A stretch of DNA of 10,404 bases. Source: JAAYXU01 sp050942555. GTDB lineage: Bacteria; Bacillota; Clostridia; Christensenellales; UMGS416. The notes under the pieces are model-generated. The model saw only the letters and a list, made by a program, of their open reading frames with translations. It had not been told where the DNA came from and made no database searches. Position 1 is the first letter of the stretch. Every line of letters begins with the position of its first letter. The stretch covers positions 1-10,404 of the forward strand of contig JBMNNN010000061.1 in assembly GCA_050942555.1 (NCBI GenBank). The letters are read 5' to 3'. Made by a program: the position numbers and the translations under genes. This document shows, one piece after another, positions 7,952 to 10,404 of the stretch.

Positions 7952-7980
7952 TTGCATTGGAAAACCGCTTGTGATATAGT
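7952..7980 (+). promoter_or_regulatory. Extended -10 promoter ahead of tig
   Basis: TATAGT (7975-7980, five of six consensus) carries TGA directly upstream, an extended -10. TTGCAT (7952-7957) sits 17 bases before it as a weak -35 (three of six). The start of transcription would be near 7987, giving a leader of roughly 107 nt before the trigger factor ATG. It is the only good promoter I see for the tig-clpP-clpX cluster. Confidence 0.65.
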
Positions 7981-8073
7981 ATGTTAGGCATTTTGACCAA
8001 CCAGGATCGTTGAAGCAAAACATCGCTTCGCGGCGTCTAATTGGACAGGATGTGGGGGAACGCGGCACAAGAC

Positions 8074-8081
8074 GAGAGGAG
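8074..8081 (+). promoter_or_regulatory. Ribosome binding site for tig
   Basis: GAGAGGAG is a strong Shine-Dalgarno, but the gap to the ATG at 8094 is 12 bases, longer than usual. No other start codon lies in frame between them. The alternative in-frame TTG at 8010 would add 28 residues unlike trigger factor and has no good Shine-Dalgarno, so 8094 is preferred. Confidence 0.65.
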
Positions 8082-8093
8082 TACTACCCGTAC

Positions 8094-9446
8094 ATGAGCG
8101 TAAAGATCGAACAGGTTGAGACCAACACAGTCAAGCTGACTATTACGGTGGAGCCCGAAGTATTTGAGCAGTCGATGCACAGGGCTTACCTGAAAATCCG
8201 TCATTCGGTAACCATCCCCGGATTCCGCAAGGGCAAGGCGCCCCGGAAGATCATCGAGAAATTCTATGGCGGCGAGGGCGTTTTTTATGAGGAGGCCTTC
8301 AACCTGGCATTTCCGGAAGCTTATGAAAAGGCCGTGGAGGAAACCGGGATCGAGCCGGTGGATCGCCCGGAAATAGACGTTGAGACCATCGGCAGCGAAA
8401 AAGGGCTCGTTTTTACGGCCGAGGTAACGGTCAAGCCCACGGTCCAGCTGGGCTGCTATAAGGGTATAGAAGTCGAAAAACCCGAGTATAATGTTACGGT
8501 CGAGGACGTGGAGAACGAGATCCAGAAAGCCCGCGACAGCGCTACCCGCTGGGTTGATGTGAGCGATCGTCCTGTTCAGGACGCAGATCGCGTGCTAATC
8601 GACTGTACGGGCACCATCGATGGGAAAGCCTTTGAGGGCGGGACCGCAACCGATCAGGCGCTTCACATCGGTTCAGGCCAGTTCATCAAGGGATTCGAGG
8701 AACAGATCGTCGGCATGAATATCGACGAGGAGCGCGATATACGCGTGCAATTCCCCGATGATTATTACAACGAGGAGCTCAGGGGGAAAGATGCGGTCTT
8801 CCATGTAAAAGTAAACGAGATAACCTGCAAGGAGCTGCCTGCGCTCGATGACGAGTTCGTCAAGGACGTCAGCGAATTCGACACGCTCGAGGAGTATCGC
8901 GCCAGTATCCGCGAGAGACTGGAAAAAGAGTACGCCGAAATGGCGGAGAGAGAAATCCGCGAGAAGCTCGTTGAGAAAGCGTTGGAGTGTTCCCAGGTGG
9001 AAGTGCCCGACTGCATGGTGGAGAGCGAACTGGACGCGCTGGAGAGAAACAGGGAGTTCCGGATGAGCATGAGCGGTATCCGGCTGGACGACTATCTGCG
9101 CTTAACCGGCTCCGACAGGAAGACCATGCGCGAGGAGATGAGACCCAACGCGCTGCGCCGCGTCAAAGCGCAGCTGGTGGTGGAGGCCATCATCAAGGCT
9201 GAGGGGATCGAGGCCGACGACGAGTCGGTCGACGCCGAGATCCGGGAGATCGCGGAGCGGCGTCAGGAGGAGTTCGACAAGATCAAGTCCGGTATGGACG
9301 AGCGGGATATCGAGTATATCCGCAGCGAGGTTCTGTGGAAAAAGGCGATCAATCTTTTGAAGGATCACGCCGTCTGGGTCGAGCCTTCAAAAGAAACGAC
9401 CAAAGAAACGACCGACAGTCAAACGGAAACCGAGGCGACAGAATAG
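8094..9446 (+). CDS. tig: Trigger factor, ribosome-associated chaperone and peptidyl-prolyl isomerase
   Basis: The protein has 450 residues, slightly longer than the usual 425-435. It docks at ribosomal protein L23 near the exit tunnel and shields nascent chains. The N-terminal domain carries the ribosome-binding signature GFRKGKAP at residues 43-50. The FKBP-type isomerase domain runs from about 163 (DADRVLIDCTGTIDG) to about 243, including GSGQFIKGFEEQIVGM. The rest is the helical C-terminal arm domain that forms the chaperone cradle. The extra length is mostly a hydrophilic Thr/Glu-rich tail after HAVWVEPS, which includes a duplicated KETT. The start MSVKIEQVE matches the family. A promoter lies at 7952-7980, and clpP begins 27 nt downstream, so co-transcription is likely. 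Identification is secure. Confidence 0.97.
   Translation: MSVKIEQVETNTVKLTITVEPEVFEQSMHRAYLKIRHSVTIPGFRKGKAPRKIIEKFYGGEGVFYEEAFNLAFPEAYEKAVEETGIEPVDRPEIDVETIGSEKGLVFTAEVTVKPTVQLGCYKGIEVEKPEYNVTVEDVENEIQKARDSATRWVDVSDRPVQDADRVLIDCTGTIDGKAFEGGTATDQALHIGSGQFIKGFEEQIVGMNIDEERDIRVQFPDDYYNEELRGKDAVFHVKVNEITCKELPALDDEFVKDVSEFDTLEEYRASIRERLEKEYAEMAEREIREKLVEKALECSQVEVPDCMVESELDALERNREFRMSMSGIRLDDYLRLTGSDRKTMREEMRPNALRRVKAQLVVEAIIKAEGIEADDESVDAEIREIAERRQEEFDKIKSGMDERDIEYIRSEVLWKKAINLLKDHAVWVEPSKETTKETTDSQTETEATE
9390..9413 (+). repeat. Perfect 12-bp tandem duplication in the tig tail
   Basis: AAAGAAACGACC occurs twice head to tail and in frame, encoding KETTKETT in the disordered C-terminal tail of trigger factor. 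Being a multiple of three, copy-number change here would lengthen or shorten the tail without a frameshift. Confidence 0.85.
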
Positions 9447-9473
9447 TATGGATCAGGAGAGGAGGGATACGTC

Positions 9474-10091
9474 ATGAGTCTGGTTCCAATCGTCATAGAG
9501 CAAACAAACCGCGGGGAGCGTTCCTATGATATCTACTCCAGGCTCCTCAACGACCGCATCATCATGCTGGGCGGCGAGATCAATGATCACATGGCCAACC
9601 TGATCGTGGCGCAGCTTCTTTATCTGGAGATGCAGGATCCCGACAAGGATATATTCCTGTATATCAACAGCCCCGGCGGCTCCATATCCGCAGGCATGGC
9701 GATATACGATACCATGCAGCATGTGCGGTGCGATGTCGCGACGGTCTGCGTCGGCATGGCCGCCTCGATGGGCGCGTTCCTGCTGGCGGCAGGCGCAAAG
9801 GGCAAGCGCAGGGCGCTGCCCAACAGCGAAATCATGATCCACCAGCCCACAGGAGGAGCCCGCGGGCAGGCCACCGACATCGCGATTCAGGCTGAGCATA
9901 TACTCAACATCAAGAAACGGATGAACCGGATTCTGAGCGAACGGACCGGGCAGCCCCTCGAAAAGATCGAGGCCGACGTGGAGCGGGACTTCTTCATGAC
10001 CGCCCAGGCCGCCCTGGAGTACGGGATCGTTGACGAGGTATACGTCACGCGGAAAAATTCCGAGCAAAAGGCGAGTGACAAAACCACATAA
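9474..10091 (+). CDS. clpP: ATP-dependent Clp protease proteolytic subunit
   Basis: This 205-residue serine peptidase forms the tetradecameric chamber that degrades proteins fed in by ClpX or ClpC/ClpA-type unfoldases. The catalytic triad is visible and spaced as in the family: Ser98 in GMAASMGAF, His123 in IMIHQP and Asp172 in ERDFFM. The oxyanion strand motif SPGGSISAGM lies at 66-75. The N-terminus MSLVPIVIEQT starts directly at the mature-type axial loop, with no long propeptide, as is common in Firmicutes. AGGAGGG at 9460-9466, seven bases before the ATG, is an excellent ribosome binding site. It sits between tig and clpX with gaps of 27 and 16 nt. I see no promoter of its own. Identification is secure. 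Confidence 0.98.
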   Translation: MSLVPIVIEQTNRGERSYDIYSRLLNDRIIMLGGEINDHMANLIVAQLLYLEMQDPDKDIFLYINSPGGSISAGMAIYDTMQHVRCDVATVCVGMAASMGAFLLAAGAKGKRRALPNSEIMIHQPTGGARGQATDIAIQAEHILNIKKRMNRILSERTGQPLEKIEADVERDFFMTAQAALEYGIVDEVYVTRKNSEQKASDKTT

Positions 10092-10107
10092 CGTATTGAG
10101 GTGAAAA

Positions 10108-10404
10108 ATGGCGAAGTTTGATGACAAGAAGCAACTGAAGTGTTCTTTTTGCGGGAAGACACAGGACCAGGTACGCCGTCTGGTGGCTGGTCCTGGCGTG
10201 TATATATGCGACGAGTGCATAGAGCTGTGCCAGGAGATTATAGACGAGGACTTCCATGAGATACTGGAAGACCAGCCGCGCGCGATTCCCAAGCCCCACG
10301 AGATGAAGGCGATCCTCGACCAGTATGTAATCGGTCAGGAGCGGGCTAAAAAGACGATGGCGGTGGCGGTCTATAACCACTACAAGCGGATCTACACGAA
10401 CCGT
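10108..10404 (+). CDS. clpX: ATP-dependent unfoldase ClpX, N-terminal 99 residues; 3' end outside window
   Basis: ClpX recognises, unfolds and translocates substrates into ClpP. The visible part holds the complete zinc-binding dimerisation domain with Cys12, Cys15, Cys34 and Cys37 (CSFCGK and CDEC). The start of the AAA+ module follows (PHEMKAILDQYVIGQERAKK, then AVAVYNHYKRI). The Walker A and B motifs would lie beyond the window. GAGGTG at 10098-10103 is a Shine-Dalgarno with a short four-base gap to the ATG, and the coding start is 16 nt after the clpP stop, so it belongs to the same transcript. The frame runs open to the window edge. Confidence 0.97.
   Translation, partial: MAKFDDKKQLKCSFCGKTQDQVRRLVAGPGVYICDECIELCQEIIDEDFHEILEDQPRAIPKPHEMKAILDQYVIGQERAKKTMAVAVYNHYKRIYTNR

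Noticed and set aside
7992..7998. CtsR operator upstream of tig
   Set aside because: Only one heptamer (TTTGACC) is present. The required second copy ten bases away is absent on either side, so it is not listed as a site.
8010..8093. In-frame TTG start giving a 28-residue extension of trigger factor
   Set aside because: The added residues resemble nothing in the family, no ribosome binding site precedes the TTG, and MSVKIEQVE at 8094 aligns with typical trigger factor starts.

Overview
The window reads as a moderately GC-rich chromosome segment from a Gram-positive anaerobe, most likely a Clostridia-type member of Bacillota. Three things point there: the tig-clpP-clpX order, a ClpP that starts directly at a mature-type N-terminus, and a stand-alone ferredoxin/ASKHA (RACo-like, DUF4445) protein, a family common in anaerobic Firmicutes. 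I cannot name a genus. All genes are on the + strand.

Layout. (1) Positions 1-5645 hold the 3' two thirds or so of a very large gene for a cyclic beta-1,2-glucan synthase (NdvB/ChvB/Cgs type). The window enters at a membrane segment, runs through the cyclisation (GH189/glycoamylase-like) domain and ends with a full GH94 phosphorylase-like module. The GT84 glucosyltransferase part must lie upstream. (2) Positions 5646-6074 are a 429-bp non-coding stretch packed with at least five inverted repeats. One is a 92-nt element that folds on paper into a Y-shaped three-way junction. The stretch ends with a strong sigma-A-type promoter. (3) Positions 6075-7904 encode a [2Fe-2S] ferredoxin-ASKHA protein (RACo-like reductive activator) with no corrinoid partner in view. 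(4) An extended -10 promoter at 7952-7980 begins the protein quality-control cluster: tig (8094-9446), clpP (9474-10091) and the first 99 codons of clpX (10108 onward).

How the genes work together. tig, clpP and clpX form a conventional unit: Trigger factor catches nascent chains at the ribosome, ClpX unfolds substrates and ClpP degrades them. The short gaps (27 and 16 nt), each with a Shine-Dalgarno, suggest co-transcription from the tig promoter. The glucan synthase and the RACo-like gene appear to be separate transcription units with unrelated roles (surface or periplasm-like glucan; redox activation).

The parts most worth a second look are the palindrome mosaic at 5646-6074, especially the structured element at 5769-5860, and a clear dependence of isoleucine codon choice on the next base. 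I do not see a convincing new defence or mobile system in this window.
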